Counted from the first letter of the stretch, positions 42,051 through 54,894 are shown. The stretch is DNA of 64,000 nt from Paralvinella palmiformis (GCA_025642065.1 JAODUP010000431.1:1-64000); one strand, 5' to 3'. A program made the numbers and translations. Notes: a model not told the origin generated them from the sequence alone.

Positions 42051-45000
42051 TACAAAATGTTACAAATAATATCTATGTCGTGTTAGATTAATTCCACATG
42101 TTGTGTTCGAGTTATACTTTCGTTGCTTTCCAGCTTCAGTTACCAATTAACAAAGGTGAGGTATAATATGGGGGTTATGGCTGGTATAAACATTAGATAG
42201 TATGCATTATCCAAGACATGCAAAATAAGATTGGGTTTATTGAATTATATCATCGTTACCTTTGGCTACAGAACATATTCAGTATTTATAAGAAATTAAT
42301 GTTGAGTGTTGTGGCGGCTGACCCAAACTCAACCTCACAAATGGCAAAATAACATTTGGTTCATCAGATTTGATATAAACAATATCAAGTTTTTTAGCAC
42401 TCGCACACAACATAAACACAAACACGCATATTTAATTTGTGCAAACTAAGACATGGAGCTACAGACTTGGGAATCTTTCTCCCGGTGACATGATCATAGA
42501 TTTTGACAAATGGCCGAGAGGTCTTCATTTGCAGGGTGTCTAGTGTTGTCCGCTAGTGTTCAGCGCTTTTGCCGACGAAGCATTGTGGTTGTGTCATCAC
42601 GATTTCTTCACAGATCCTTCTTCCAGTGATTGCCCCGGGAGAGTTTTGTTATGACCAGATAATACAGGGTGACCCATTAGTTGCTTCACCATATAACATT
42701 TAGTAATGTGTCTTGAGGTAAAAAGTGACTTGCGAGCAACTGCTTATCGTATTCATAATTGTGCATGACATAGTTGTTATGAATAACTGTCATGGGTGAA
42801 GACGATATTTGTACAGTATATACATCAGCCCAATTGTTTAATTTTAAATATATCTGGTCGTTAACAGTAAATATTGATCTCGTAACTCAGTTATCCTAGT
42901 TGGTTGTCATTGAGCATATAATGTGTCATTATTTTGGTAATAACTTATAACTTATTATTGTATGTTTATTTAGTGAGCTTGTGATAACAACTCCACAAAG
43001 TTTTAAAGGCAGCATGTTATGTTTCACGGATACATTCTAGTCATTATGTAAAGGCATGTGTAGCTATGTAATTATCTTTAGTTTGTTTTATGAGTGACAT
43101 TTGTTCACCATTTTATATGTAGAAATTGTTTTTGAGGTGTTCTGTGTGTGTGTGTATGTGTGCGCGCGTGTGCATGTGTACACATGCACATACACAATTC
43201 TCAGTGGCACTGTTAACAGAATTTTTCTGTTGCACATTCAGCAAGTTAAAAAAATTATCTTATGGTTGAGTGATTGCTCCCACTTTAGAGTATATGTACA
43301 AGTACAATTGATATATAAAGCAAGAAATTAATTTTGATGCTACTATAATGTAAACATGATAAGTAAAATTGTCGCATAACATAATTTATTTCAGATTGAC
43401 AAAAAAACTTCCAAAATGTTTTTTTTTAATCTTTAAAACATAGTTAAATAATGATTTTATATTTTGTTGTTATTTCCAATATTTCCTTATAGCTGAGAGC
43501 ATTGTTTGACCTAGTACTTAGATCACTGTTGGGTGAAGTTGTTAAATTATTGTATATAATTTTGGAATGTATACATGTAACCCCAGAAATCTTTCTCACT
43601 AGATTTAGTAAATACATTGTATGTGTATTTTTTTTACGAATATGGTATAATTTAAACATTAATACAGTATTGCATAATGTCTAATAGTGAGGTCTCATTT
43701 AAGCCAGAACAATTTTGGAACTTAAATTTGAACTACCCAGTAGGTTATTGTACAACAGTTTTGTATTACTAAAGTAGTCCTAGTTCGGTTGTTTTACTTG
43801 CTACATTTCAATAATTTCATAATTGTTTTTTAAACCTAAAGATAATTTGAATATGATGTAAGTGTTTTAAAGCAAACCTTTCATGGTGATAAATTGTGAA
43901 CGCTTATGGACGATTTATTGCTTTGATTCACGTAAACAGAAGGTGGTAACTCCAGTAATTTATTTTTGATGCACATTAGATAAGATGATTTCAGCTCTGT
44001 AATTTGACCGCATCTAAATTTCTTTTCAATAATTAAAAAAAGGAACATAGTCAGTTTGCAAATTTCTTCTATCCACATCCTGAATCATAATTTTGTACTC
44101 ATTTAGTCAAGTTTTAGTGTAGTATATGAGACTGATTAAGGGATGAAGGAAACTTGATATTAAAGGGCTCTTTCAGAACAATTAATTGTAATTATTATTT
44201 TGTTAGCAGTGCCACTGAAAATTGAACAATGGTAGCAAGTACAATTGATAATTGTTAATAATGTTGTCAAATTGGATACTATTGTTGATGATAGATCAGA
44301 TTGAATTGTATGACGATTATGGTGCCAAGTTACTATCTGTCTTTATAAGTTGAAGAAATTGGAAAGAATCACGGAGCAAAAGAACAGAGGCATTAATTAG
44401 CTGTAATATTCCAATGCCATCTTGTTGTTTTGCTCTTCGCAGCATGTGATAATGTGACAGAATATGTTGTTTGAAATATTGTTTATACTTCGCTGTTTAA
44501 TGTGGTAGATTGTTCTACATACAGTTGTGTTTTACAATGGTGTGTGATGTATTTTACATCTTTCTGTTACTATGTAATCAGGATGTTATGTACAACTGGC
44601 AGTTTACACCAGTGTGTAGTGTAATAAGACTGTTTATTTCTAATTAACCATGCATTCATGTTAAACTGATCCCTGTATAATTAATGATCTCATGTATCTA
44701 AACTCTCTGTGATTGATAGTAATTTGTTTGTGTCTGCGCGTTATTGTTCAGTCCTCAGTAGCATCATGTTACATATCACGTTTATGTATTTATAGTCATT
44801 TCAGGTCACTGATCCCTTTCTAAGGCTTTGCTTTCAGAATACTCAGGAAAATGGAATAAAAAACTGCCATGAATAAGAGTGAATGGGTGCCAGAATTGAT
44901 GACTGACTAAGTATGTTATAATTACGTACCAGCATACAAATGATGATATTATGTCGTTTGCTTTTAGTGACAATTTACACAGCGGGCCAGGAATTCAACA

Positions 45001-45527
45001 TGTGATAAGAAAACATCCGGAATCTAGAACATCATTCCTGACTTTCGTTATCATCTGGAGTAAAAATATATTATACCAAGAAGAACTCTACAATCAGAAT
45101 ATTCTTAGCAACTTCTTTTTCAGAAATGAATTTCAATTTCAACACGACGCTGGATATGACGCTGCCACTTACCAGAAGTAATAGGATTGTTGTTCAGTTT
45201 TCTTCCAGATACCATTCGGAATATGAAATAAAGGCAACTAACGGTTGATACATGGGTAGCTGAACTGTAATGCTGTTAAAAGGTTGTTTGATTTTTTAGC
45301 ACACAGATTAATCCATTTCAGTGGAAAGGGGCCTTTCATTAGCTGCAATTAACGAATCAGTGGCAAGTGTAATATTAGATGGTGGAATTATTGTTTATAT
45401 ATATAATCTATGTTTATATAGTTAATCTGTATAACTATTCAGGCAATTTGTATTAAATCTGTTAGCAATACACATATAACCTGAAATGGTGCGGTTATTT
45501 GTGTTATCTTCGGAACTGTTTCATTGT

Positions 45528-45645
45528 GGTGGCTTAGGACGCCATGAGGCACAGTTGTGAGAGCACTGCACTGCATACCCCCAGATTGTTGGTTGGAATC
45601 CAAATTACACCTGTGTTTGTGAGATGTTTTGCTAGGGATGTGTCC
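45528..45645 (+). mobile_element. SINE S3 fragment
   Basis: The sequence GTGGCTTAGGACGCCATGAG, CACTGCACTGCATACCCCCA, GATTGTTGGTTGGAATCCAA, ATTACACCTGTGTTTGTGAG parallels the S3 copy at 36744 (AGATTGTGGCTTCAAATC, TTACACCTGTGTTGG). Confidence 0.55.
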
Positions 45646-45717
45646 GACGGCCATATGTCACCATGGTGCCTTTGACGTTGCTAATATTTATCTGTTTTTT
45701 TCTTCTTCAGACGGTGC

Positions 45718-45719
<2 letters not shown>

Positions 45720-45756
<37 letters not shown>
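45720..45756. repeat. (GT)n microsatellite
   Basis: An uninterrupted GT run of about 18 units. Confidence 0.95.
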
Positions 45757-45759
<3 letters not shown>

Positions 45760-46000
45760 AACATAAAAAACAGTGAATGTATATTTTTATTGTATCAGAT
45801 TTTTTTATTTGAACTACACTTTGGAATACGTTCTTTATGTGATTATTTATAAGTATGTCGGGTGGTGTTCATTCTAGTCACAATACGGTGCTGATATTTC
45901 TTGTATATTAAATTTATACAAAACACTTTATACATGAAATATTGTTATATTTGACGTTGAAATAAAAGTACTTTAACAATATGTGATATTTGAGTCCTCT

Positions 46001-46001
46001 G

Positions 46002-46043
<42 letters not shown>

Positions 46044-46047
46044 TGTG
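46001..46047. repeat. (CT)n(GT)n compound microsatellite
   Basis: A CT run of about 13 units passes directly into a GT run of about 11 units. Confidence 0.95.
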
Positions 46048-46962
46048 AACTGTAACTTAAAGATACATAATTTATTTACATTAACACCATCTTCTAAGTA
46101 GTTTACTAGTAATGTGACAGTAGTAATTAGTTGATAATCTTAACTATTCCATTAACTATTCTATTAATTTAACTAGCAATCTATTCCAAATAATGCAATT
46201 CTTTATAGTAAGTTCATTTACCACGAAGACTTTCCGCAGAAAGGGGTACAGGACAAAAGAAACAATAGCTACATGTTACAATTTGGTTAGGGATATAAAC
46301 AAAGAAATTATAATAAAAGTCCAAAATAATGTTGAAATAGACAGCCATATTAATACACACAGCCACTCCACACATAATAATCCCCTTATTTAAAAAAAGA
46401 TCCATACATCTGGCAAAAGCTGAACAACACATAGTAAATCTTTTGTAAAAGTTCGGCAGCTGTACGTCCGGGACCGGACCTTTACACATTTATTTTCAGA
46501 TACAGAAACTCTACGGAGAAGGACGTGTTGTATCGCTGCTATTAGTAATGATCTAAACCTAAAATGCTTATATTATTTATATACTATTCATACTGAGTAC
46601 TAATATTTTACTTTTCCATTTTAGGCTTAATCTTTCTTGGCCGTAGTGTTCGGCACAAAGCTTGGTTTTGTTTTAATCAGCTTCTTATTTATATTTAGAT
46701 TATCCTCTTCTGGATTATTTTAGAATTTTTTTAATTTCATTTTTCTCTAATTATAACGGTAATTAATTAAACATGCAATAATTTTTTTTAAAGTTATAAT
46801 TGTTGCGGGTTTGCGCATGCTAAAGGTAAGTATAAGCACAAAGACTATTTATAACAAGACGTGTTACTTCGCGTTTTAACATGGGGCGCCATTTTGAATT
46901 CATGGAGCGCCAGGGCCCTAGCGACCGGAGGTAGATTGTCACGGACAGCTCCCTTCGTTAAC

Positions 46963-47085
46963 ATGGTGCCTAATGGCACTGGTTCATTCTGCGCCGCTTT
47001 CGGCTGCAGTAACAGAAAAGGTATGCACAAATAAAGACATTCCCGAAGGAAATGAAAGCTAGTGTAAAAATTTGATATGATCTGG
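46963..47085 (+). pseudogene. THAP zinc finger, N-terminal half
   Basis: An ATG opens MVPNGTGSFCAAFGCSNRKG, where FCAAFGCSNR is the C-x4-C start of a THAP domain (compare the CSAYGCKNR type). After a frameshift, TFPKEMKASVKI parallels the FHRFPKxxxxxxxW segment. A GT follows at 47021, so a splice donor is possible, but the continuing THAP-like residues favour a single decayed frame. Confidence 0.55.
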
Positions 47086-47576
47086 CTTTCTAAAAATAAA
47101 GGATATTTAAAAAAATAAGCATAACAATTTGAAGTAGACACGCCCCTACTTGACATGACCCAAGCAGGATCTATCTAGATCTATATTTGTTTCAGACAAA
47201 ATCTTATTAAATTTTATTGAACAATATCAACCTATTAATCACAAAATGGGCATGTAAGATATACATAAGCTTACAGTTGCATGTACTGGAGCCACTGAAG
47301 ATGTTATGGGTGGGAGGTATATTTTACTTTATTATTGTTAATAATATAATTGGACTTCTAAAATTACATTACTATAATTAGATCATTTTTCCCTAATTAC
47401 AGTAATTATAAATAGGTGAATATTTACATGATCACCTGCATCCATATTTATTTTTAAACGTAAGCAATTGGTACTTATAGATATATATGGACTTCTATTT
47501 ATAATTTAAATGTTATGAAAATTATTTTTAAATACCTCAACTAGTGGTAGAAACATTCATTTTGTAATTTTAACTA

Positions 47577-47790
47577 AAAGATGGGTTAGTAATTGTAGTC
47601 GTTCAGAAAAATGATGAGGAAAGGTTTAAATTACTTGAATACTAATTATAGAATGTATGATTTGCACTTCACTGAAATGGAATTCATGAACCAGACAACA
47701 GATAAACTTATCTAGAATGCTATTCCAACTATTTTTTATGTACCAAATCCATCACATGCATCCACTGAAATCAAAGAGGAAGGTATTAAC
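47577..47790 (+). pseudogene. THAP zinc finger, C-terminal half with AVPTIF motif
   Basis: In one frame MMRKGLNYLNTNYRMYDLHF, TEMEFMNQTTDKLI, a TAG stop, then NAIPTIFYVPNPSHAS. The block CSxHF..xxF...xxKLxxNAVPTIF ends every THAP domain. Here the Cys is Tyr (RMYDLHF), so a zinc ligand is lost. The match to NAVPTIF is the strongest evidence. Confidence 0.6.
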
Positions 47791-48058
47791 AGATAGGAGA
47801 CCTATACAGGAGACAGGGCCAGTTGTGATGGTAATTAATATTTATAAATGTCAGGCCATTTCATATCTTAATACAAAAAAGGATTACCAGCACCTGAATT
47901 AGTACCTGAATGTTCAGCCAATGTGCTTTATTTGGTATACTTCTCTTCATAACTTAAATGCATATCAAATCAAATTCTTTAACCAACTTGAAAAAAGGAA
48001 AACATGTGTTTACACATTGTGTATGCACTTGATTCAAGGTATTGTTCTGTTTTAGTCC

Positions 48059-48301
48059 TTGAAGTTCTATGATTATGAGATACCATGTAAACAGGCCAAT
48101 CTCTTGGCTACAGATTTACTGGTGTTGGATGTGATAGATGATTTTGAGTTATCTGTTACATTAGTCAATGTGTGTGTCTATTACATCTTTGGGTATATTC
48201 TGTCTAACTTTAAACAGTTCACTGATCTGGACTTAATGTGTTATTTTTGTAGTAGTGGTTGTTTAGAGCTGGAAGCAAGTTGGGTTATTCTGTCCATTTG
48301 A
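48059..48301 (+). pseudogene. Possible P-element-type transposase C-terminus
   Basis: An 80-codon frame contains VNVCVYYIFGYILSNFK, then CYFCSSG and LEASWVILSI. P-element and THAP9-like transposases have a YIAGYIxxKF..SWxxxxSxGGL block near the C-terminus. The match is short, and its position after a THAP domain is the main support. Confidence 0.35.
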
Positions 48302-48889
48302 TAACAAATGACTGATTGTAACTATAGATGAACCTGTGGCACAAGAGATTTGATGCCGCTTATTGCATGAAAGTACTAATTTCTCTATCTCTAACATGTT
48401 AACGCAAACATAAACATTGTTAATATCCCATGTATATTCTTTGTTCTCAGCTGGGCAGGCCTATATTGCATGGTCTATATTATTGAGATGTAGACTTTAA
48501 ATGAACTTATGATTTTTGTTTTAGTTAATATATGATAAACGGACACGATGAATATATGCCATAAGGTGGGAAGTTATTTTCTGATCGGATGTCAAGTGAT
48601 CGCAAATTGTAGGCTATGAATTAAGTGACTGGGCTGTGAAATCACTTGATTCTTTATTTACAGTTTCAGAGCTTTGTTTTTTTTCAACCATGCGCACACA
48701 TGTACACGATCGCAATGGACAACCAGAGAGCTTTTGTTTATCTGAGAAATACCTCCGGTCGCTGGAGGCGCCACTGGTTCAAAATTCAACATGGCGCGGC
48801 AAGAGTAACGCCTCTATATTTAAGCTCTCTGGTATAAGCTTGCGATGTTGCAGGGATAGTGGCATATCCATGGAGTTTATATAAATTTA

Positions 48890-50165
48890 TAAAATAATTA
48901 TATCTAGGAAGGGTCCTTCTACCTTGGACCAGTTCATATGGAAACCTAGATTTTTGTGTGGGGTTCGTAATCCTTTCTTATTATTTAAGTGTCGTCCAAA
49001 TAATTAATAGTCTGAACACTACATCTGCCAATCATGCGAATTACAATCTGCGTTAATCTGCGGAAAATAACTGGACTAAAATGAGCAATAAAATTATATC
49101 TGTAAGGAAACTCACTGTTATCTTCACATTTACACGCTAGGCCTGTTGTCTTAGTGAATTTTGACTCGCATGTAAGCTGCATGAAGGTCAAGTTTGGTCA
49201 TATTATTGGCATCATCTATATAGTCTGATAGCAGAGGTTCTCTCTCCTCATAACTGTCGACTGACAATGTTTGTGACCTGCTATAATCATGAATTAATCA
49301 TATCTTCATGGGTACACGAGTTTGTTGTATTTATGATGGTTAGAATTATCCACTAGCTGCCTTTTTTGTGCCACGTAGATGGAAACGAAACTGAAACTTT
49401 TGTTCTCCTGGTAGATACCTGTACATATGGGCTCGGAGGTTTGACCGCCATTCAAAATCGCCACTAGTGCCCTGAAACTAGCTTTGTATGGCATTGCACA
49501 TGCGTAATCAATCATAAATAACATCCGGTTTATATTGTAGTATTCTTTATGCCATAATTAGTGAAACTTTTGATTAATTTCGATCTTTTGTGTTTCAGTG
49601 GTCGTTAAAAGAAGAAATATATCTGACCTTTTAAAGCTAATTTGCTAATAAATATAAATCAACCCCCCCCCCCCAAGGAATATTTAAGGATATCTCTTGC
49701 CATAGTTTAACATTAAAAAGCTAATGCAAAGCAATGATACAGAGTAGTAGATATATTGGTTATTATTTAATCAATATTGTTGATAATGAGAAAACATATT
49801 TAATCAAATAGACAGAGTAGTTTTATTTTGATCAAATTTACTGAAATTACAATATATTGGTTCATAATATCAGAGTTTGTAATTAAACAACTGGGACAAT
49901 TACTGTCATTCATTTGTAATTATGAGATGGATAACACGATCAAAATAATAAATTAATTAGATAATGCCTCTCTAAATGTATTCACTGGTATTCGCTCAAA
50001 ATATAATCCGTAAATAAGGAAGTACTTGAGCATAGGATATGGGAGTGCATATAAATCATTGTCTTAATGAATAACCTTGTTTTAATGTTACGCCGTGGCT
50101 GGGAGTCTTAATCTAATTTCGCCTGAATGTGTCTACTGTAGAAATATCTAATAAGATTATGCACA
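48890..50165. other. No gene recognised
   Basis: AT-rich. A segment at 49430-49480 (GACCGCCATTCAAAATCGCC) loosely resembles the inverted sequence at the ends of the THAP relic. A poly-C run lies at 49664-49674. Confidence 0.4.
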
Positions 50166-50355
50166 GAAATATTTTATTTTCATATTTTAGTTTCAAAACT
50201 CAATTAAATAGCAATATGGAAAACGTAAGAATATAATCTTGATTTCTTGTTGTGATATCTATTTTTACAGGCATGAGAGTTCCGACAATCGTCCGCATTC
50301 ATATCGAGAAATTAATGAATAAATGTGTTTCTCTTTTTAGGCTGAAATTGTATAG
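50166..50355 (+). repeat. Segmental duplicate D (copy 1), cut by LINE-B
   Basis: It aligns with 57008-57188: TTTCAAAAC, ATTAAATA, CAGGCAT, GAGAATC/ATCGTCCGCATTCATAT-like words, GAATAAATGTGTTTCT/GAATGAATGTGTTTCT, TTTT(A)AGGCTGAAA. In copy 2 this leads directly into a signal-peptide-like exon; here the LINE-B 3' end begins at once. Confidence 0.7.
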
Positions 50356-51430
50356 CGCTAATACACACGAATAAAGTCGAGCTCAGTGCCGCATCTAGTA
50401 AAGGGATTAGGCAAACTCATAGTTAAAGTACAATGCAAAATTCATTAACATATGATCGGAGGCAGTGTAAACTTAAGAAACTTAATAGAGATGAGCAAGT
50501 CTGAAAAGGTGAGTTTTCAAATGGTGACTGAAAGAAGAAATGCTATTTGATGACTTAACATGTTCAGAGAGTGAATTCCAAAGAGTAGGAACGTCAACTG
50601 AAAAATGACGAGTCCCAGCATGAGTTTTAACCCTGGGAACAGACAACAAGTGAAAACCAAATGAACGAACCTCTAAATATGATGGTTCTCCGGAAGAAAG
50701 AGTTTGATAGGCAATGGTCCAGAGTTTGAAAACGATGCCGGATTGAACAGCGAGCCAATGAAGTGATTTCAGGAGTGGGACATAATGAGAAAACCGAGAA
50801 GACCGTGTGCAAATCCTAACTAAGTAGTTATGAGCACACCGAAGTTTTGCAATATCAATAGACGCCATGCTATAAATAAGAGAGTTGCAGTAATCAAACC
50901 TGCTAGTAATGAATGCTGTAGCAATGGTTTTGGCGACCGAAAGAAAACTATAGCGACCAATAAGGCGAAGGTCATGAAAATGGTAAAAGCAGCAGCGACA
51001 TGTCAGAGAAATAAGTTTTCTGAAATTAAAATCCCTATCAGATAAAACACCAAGATGACGTACAGTGTGTGATGGTGTGATGTTATGAATAAGGATGGAC
51101 GTACGGGAAGAAACGAGCAAGTGTGGTACGTTGTCTTGATGTACATATAACAATTATATCATTAGATATTAACAATGGCCTAATTTGTGGCTTTGAATAA
51201 GAGAGCTTAGCGGTGTGATATACAAAGTAAACACAGCAATATAGGAATTGCCTCTGGAAAATAGTTTCTCATTTTTATTTATTGATACCTAATTGTTAAA
51301 AATAAGCGGATCCAAGTGAGTGATGTGCCCGGTATGCCATACCTGTCAGAGAAGCGATCTAGGAAAACAGAATAATCAATGGTGTCAAAAGCTGCAGATA
51401 AAATCTAATACTGTTAGTGTTGTTACCTGT
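50356..51430 (-). mobile_element. LINE-B, 5'-truncated, RT and C-terminal region
   Basis: On the minus strand the RT motif LSAAFDTIDYSVFLDR (about 51340-51415, after a one-base shift) is followed by RYGIPGTSLGSAY. Then comes the C-terminal frame at 50482-51153. The YADD block is missing, so part of the RT is deleted. The 3' UTR (50356-50470) is shared with the fragment at 1503-1612. The domain set fits a CR1/L2-type LINE, distinct in sequence from LINE-A. Confidence 0.8.
50482..51153 (-). pseudogene. LINE-B ORF2 C-terminal region
   Basis: The 223-codon frame contains VRHLGVLSDRDFNFRKLISL, AFITSRFDYCNSLIYSM, IAKLRCAHNYLVRICTRSSR, LLKSLHWLAVQSGIVFKL and TLWNSLSEHVKSS. These blocks follow the RT in CR1/L2-type elements. 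The HLGVLSD start marks the end of the RT thumb. Confidence 0.82.
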
Positions 51431-51704
51431 TCGGAGTCTATGTTTAGTGATATGTCATTATAGGCCGATTTCTCAGTTCAAACACATAATCAGTCAGCAT
51501 TAATATCAATACCTGTAAAGATCAATGGATGCATTTTCTACACATACATCTATGCCATTAAATGTATTGGCCGGGAGATAAAATGTTTTGTATTAAAATG
51601 TAAATGCTTTTGAAGTCATTAATAAACATATATATTTACAACTGCAGGATCGTAAACTAAGTAAGTGACACCGACTGTAACTCATTATTTATAATTAAAT
51701 GCCA

Positions 51705-51705
<1 letters not shown>

Positions 51706-51754
<49 letters not shown>

Positions 51755-51755
51755 T

Positions 51756-51793
<38 letters not shown>
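51706..51793. repeat. (TA)n(GA)n compound microsatellite
   Basis: A TA run of about 12 units passes directly into an imperfect GA run of about 32 units, interrupted by a GT and a GG. Confidence 0.95.
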
Positions 51794-51794
<1 letters not shown>

Positions 51795-53376
51795 GGAAGA
51801 TAGAGATATATGCACATGCACGCACTAACAAACACGCACCCGCGCATGCACACATACCTACACACACAGACACACACACATGCTGTGCGTATCGGTTACA
51901 TTACTTGGCGGCTCTGCCCTGCAAGGTTCGATGATGATGAGATGGTATAAGGCGAATCGTTCATAATGGATAACATGTTTGTCGACAATTTACGTCATAT
52001 ACTTGCCTACACACATGTTCTTCTGATGACAGGCGCGGAAATCGATATATGTTACATTAAAGGAATAAATGACGTGATATATATCCAACAAATGGGGGAT
52101 GACCCGGGGGGGCAGTGGAAGCGTGCTGCACTCTAACCACTCCGGTATAATATAATCGATAGCTAGACTTTTTGTTGTATATTATCTCAAAACAGGTATT
52201 AAAGAACAGAATATATCGAATTGCTACATGAGTTCACAATATGATTCCGTTAGATTTTGACCGCATGAGACAAAATTTCTTATTGGTGTAGCATGTCATT
52301 ATAATTTTGTGTCCAACATTTAAACAATTCGACGCTTATGAAGAGCAGATACTGGGCTGCAGCAGCCTCGAACACAACGGCATTATCTAACCTAGGAAGG
52401 TTATCACCAACTTCCAATAATACATAAATGTATTTACCTGGAGGAAGAACCAAATCGATGGAAAGCTTCACCAGCCTTTTTTACTTTGAATAATGAATTA
52501 ATTCAACGCAAAAGAAGCCACTTTTTCATTTTTGTAAACTAATATGCGACGAGGGAGACCATAGTCTTTCAGTCAGTTATAGAAAAGGGAGTTCTAGTAA
52601 ATATTTGTCATTTTAAGTAAGTGATATTTTTATTTATTTACATACTAGTGAAATATGTGCAACCAGATAACATTACAAAATTGACGAAACAAGGAGCTGG
52701 TGGCCAATTTAGGTGTTAGAAAAACTGGTATCAATGTTCAGACGCCTCCATTACATTGTAATCATTTCAGAACAAAAACCATATCATTGTCTTATTTAGG
52801 ATAAAATATTTTGTAAAAAGGAATGGATTTTATTTATCATGTCCATGAATGTACATGCATATAATGTACATTAGGATAGATGCGTCACATTTGAAATAAT
52901 ACTATGTTTAATGGGTTCGTGCTAACTTTCATATATCGTAGAAATTATCATCGCCAATTATGAGTATTTGTAGTTGCTTTTCAAACTGACCCATTGATAT
53001 AACCTGTTCTTGTGTGAGAACTAAATAACTTAAACCATAATAAATAATACATTTTCTGAACAATAAATCAATTTTTACAATTTTATACTTATTCTTTCAA
53101 AATGCAATTTGTCACTGAATAGTGTAAACGTTATTCAGCCAATATATAGTCGTATATCACCGAGGTGCTGTTTTCATCAATTATGGGGGGGTGTATGGGG
53201 GTATGGGTTGACCAGTTATGGTTTTTGAGTATGATATTTATAGTTCTCTATCACATTGATAGTCATAGTATTTTAAGGTTCGTTATTCATTTTTACATTA
53301 TTCATGAACATGTTAAAGAACTGAGTGCTTGTGACTTGTAGCACAGTTTTCCAGAATTGTTTCTTTAATTATTGAT

Positions 53377-53389
53377 TATATATAATATA

Positions 53390-53454
<65 letters not shown>
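53377..53454. repeat. Long (TA)n array
   Basis: About 78 bp of nearly pure TA with one TAAT interruption. Cruciform-prone and likely unstable in assembly. Confidence 0.95.
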
Positions 53455-53457
<3 letters not shown>

Positions 53458-54337
53458 ATCTGTTTGTGGATCCTGTTTGACACCTCTAACTGACCTGCAT
53501 AATGATTTGCTGAAACACTCGCTTTTATTGGACATTCGATAGCTACGAAGTATCTAATCTCAGTATCTGTAAGGAGAATTTAATGAAAAACACATTCTTA
53601 ACGGTATAAACTATAATGTATGTCACGCATCTAAATTAACAATTTTATGTATTCATCAATTACACGCTATCTCTTACCATATTTTGCGTGATATATTTTC
53701 ATGTGTTTAACATGCATTAAAGGTTACCGAACTGATTTCGACTATCGCTAAAACCATTTTATGCAGCTCTATCAAATCGACACCAAAGCCACGAAAGTGT
53801 TTTGATTGATTTGATTAATAAGTGTTTTCTAGTATTAATTAGTGGTTAATTAAAGAAACAAAATGGATAATCAAAGCTAATTTGCTAATAAAACTGATTC
53901 AGACACAGATAAGAAATATTTGTGTTTATGACAGCCCGAATATGATAAGTAATGTTAAACGAATCCAGCAAAAAGGCAAGTTAATCTGCCATGACATCTC
54001 GTGGGTATTGATTCAGCTTGTATTTCTGGCACTGAATGGAAACTTTACTACACATAAACCTTACAAGTGATATGAAATCTTTGTTATACGTACTGGACAT
54101 GGAGCGGTATAACACCAACTCCTGCACCTCTATGGTTGTTCTTGTGCGCCGTATTTTGAGAGATTGTAACAATGGTACATTTCAGCAGTGTCTTTCAACC
54201 TGAGTTCGAATTTTAATAGGTTTGCTTGTAGCATTTGAACATTTCGCATGACAGACACATACATTTTAGGTCGTATCGAAGGATTAGTGGAATAGCTACA
54301 CTAAAAGAGTGAGGGATGGTAGATGGTTTAATGACGC

Positions 54338-54894
54338 TCATACATAAATCAGGTCCTTCTGTTCCATAGAGCGATCTGCGCGAGACTTTTCTACATATTT
54401 CTGCATGGCTCTTCGAATCATGTGCAAAATAATACCAAGCTGTACAGAATGGCTGTTCTCATCTATAGAGTTACCATTCATATGCCATAATCTATCATGA
54501 AATATTGCACACATGGTTTTGGCATGATTCGATGCTGAGGCCATGTTTCGGTGATGAAATTGTTCGCTTCATCTATTATATTCTGTGTTCCGGTTACGGT
54601 AAGACTGCATAACAACACATCATCACCGTTACAACATACATTATATGATATATTATTTTCACTAATTCTACAAGTTGTGTTATAAAACAGTTCCACTATA
54701 TCATGGCATACAAATTTAAATAAGTATGGTGATGAGAGACTATCTTTAATTATGTGCTTGGGGTCACTTAGCAGTCCTTGGTGTATACTATAAGCTAGCT
54801 GTACCAATATACAAGTAAACTCCAATACACGATGGGAATAACCTCGAAGGCTTTTGTAAAGAAAATAGCATGAGGAATTCCATCGAATGCTCAT
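54338..54894 (-). pseudogene. LINE-D reverse transcriptase block
   Basis: The 54478-54894 frame holds SIRWNSSCYFLYKSLRGYSH, YSIHQG, SLSSPYLFKFVCHDIVELF and NVCCNGDDVLLCSLTVTGTQ, then NIIDEANNFITE. QG..LSPxLF...D and DDxLLxSxTxxGLQ are standard non-LTR RT motifs. The next frame (54338-54544) continues the thumb. Confidence 0.78.

Larger units (their letters stand above)
42051..46800. other. Repeat-poor non-coding stretch
   Basis: Nothing coding is recognised. It contains an S3 fragment (45528-45645), a (GT)n tract at 45720-45756, and a CT-then-GT tract at 46001-46047. AATAAA hexamers near 45229 and 45960 could end a long RBM33 transcript. Confidence 0.4.
46800..48880 (+). mobile_element. THAP-domain, P-element-like transposon relic
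   Basis: Three degraded coding blocks lie in order on the + strand (46963-47085, 47577-47790, 48059-48301). They are bracketed by inverted sequence. 46858-46938 and the reverse of 48757-48818 share GTTACT, a GCGCCAT word, a TTGAATT word, GGCGCC/AGCGCC and AGCGACCGGAGGTA. THAP zinc fingers at the N-terminus and a YIxGYI..SWV C-terminus fit P-element (THAP9-like) transposases. Stops and frameshifts show it is dead. Which bases are the true ends is not resolved. Confidence 0.5.
51431..53975. other. No gene recognised; large dinucleotide arrays
   Basis: It contains (TA)n then (GA)n at 51706-51793, and the window's longest (TA)n at 53377-53454. The small open frames over these arrays are artefacts of the repeats. 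Confidence 0.5.

Noticed and set aside
44951..45181. 76-codon frame followed by tandem stops
   Set aside because: No motif, no credible splice context, and the region reads as non-coding.
48636..48884. 82-codon frame with ECFxSEKY-like sequence
   Set aside because: It overlaps the inverted flank of the THAP relic, with no domain and a competing overlapping frame.
51685..51879. Open frames rich in Ser/Leu and Tyr/Ile
   Set aside because: They are translations of (GA)n and (TA)n microsatellites.
52280..52471. 63-codon minus-strand frame as a gene
   Set aside because: No motif or splice support. An alternative frame reading GEAFHRFG resembles a THAP fragment only in four residues.
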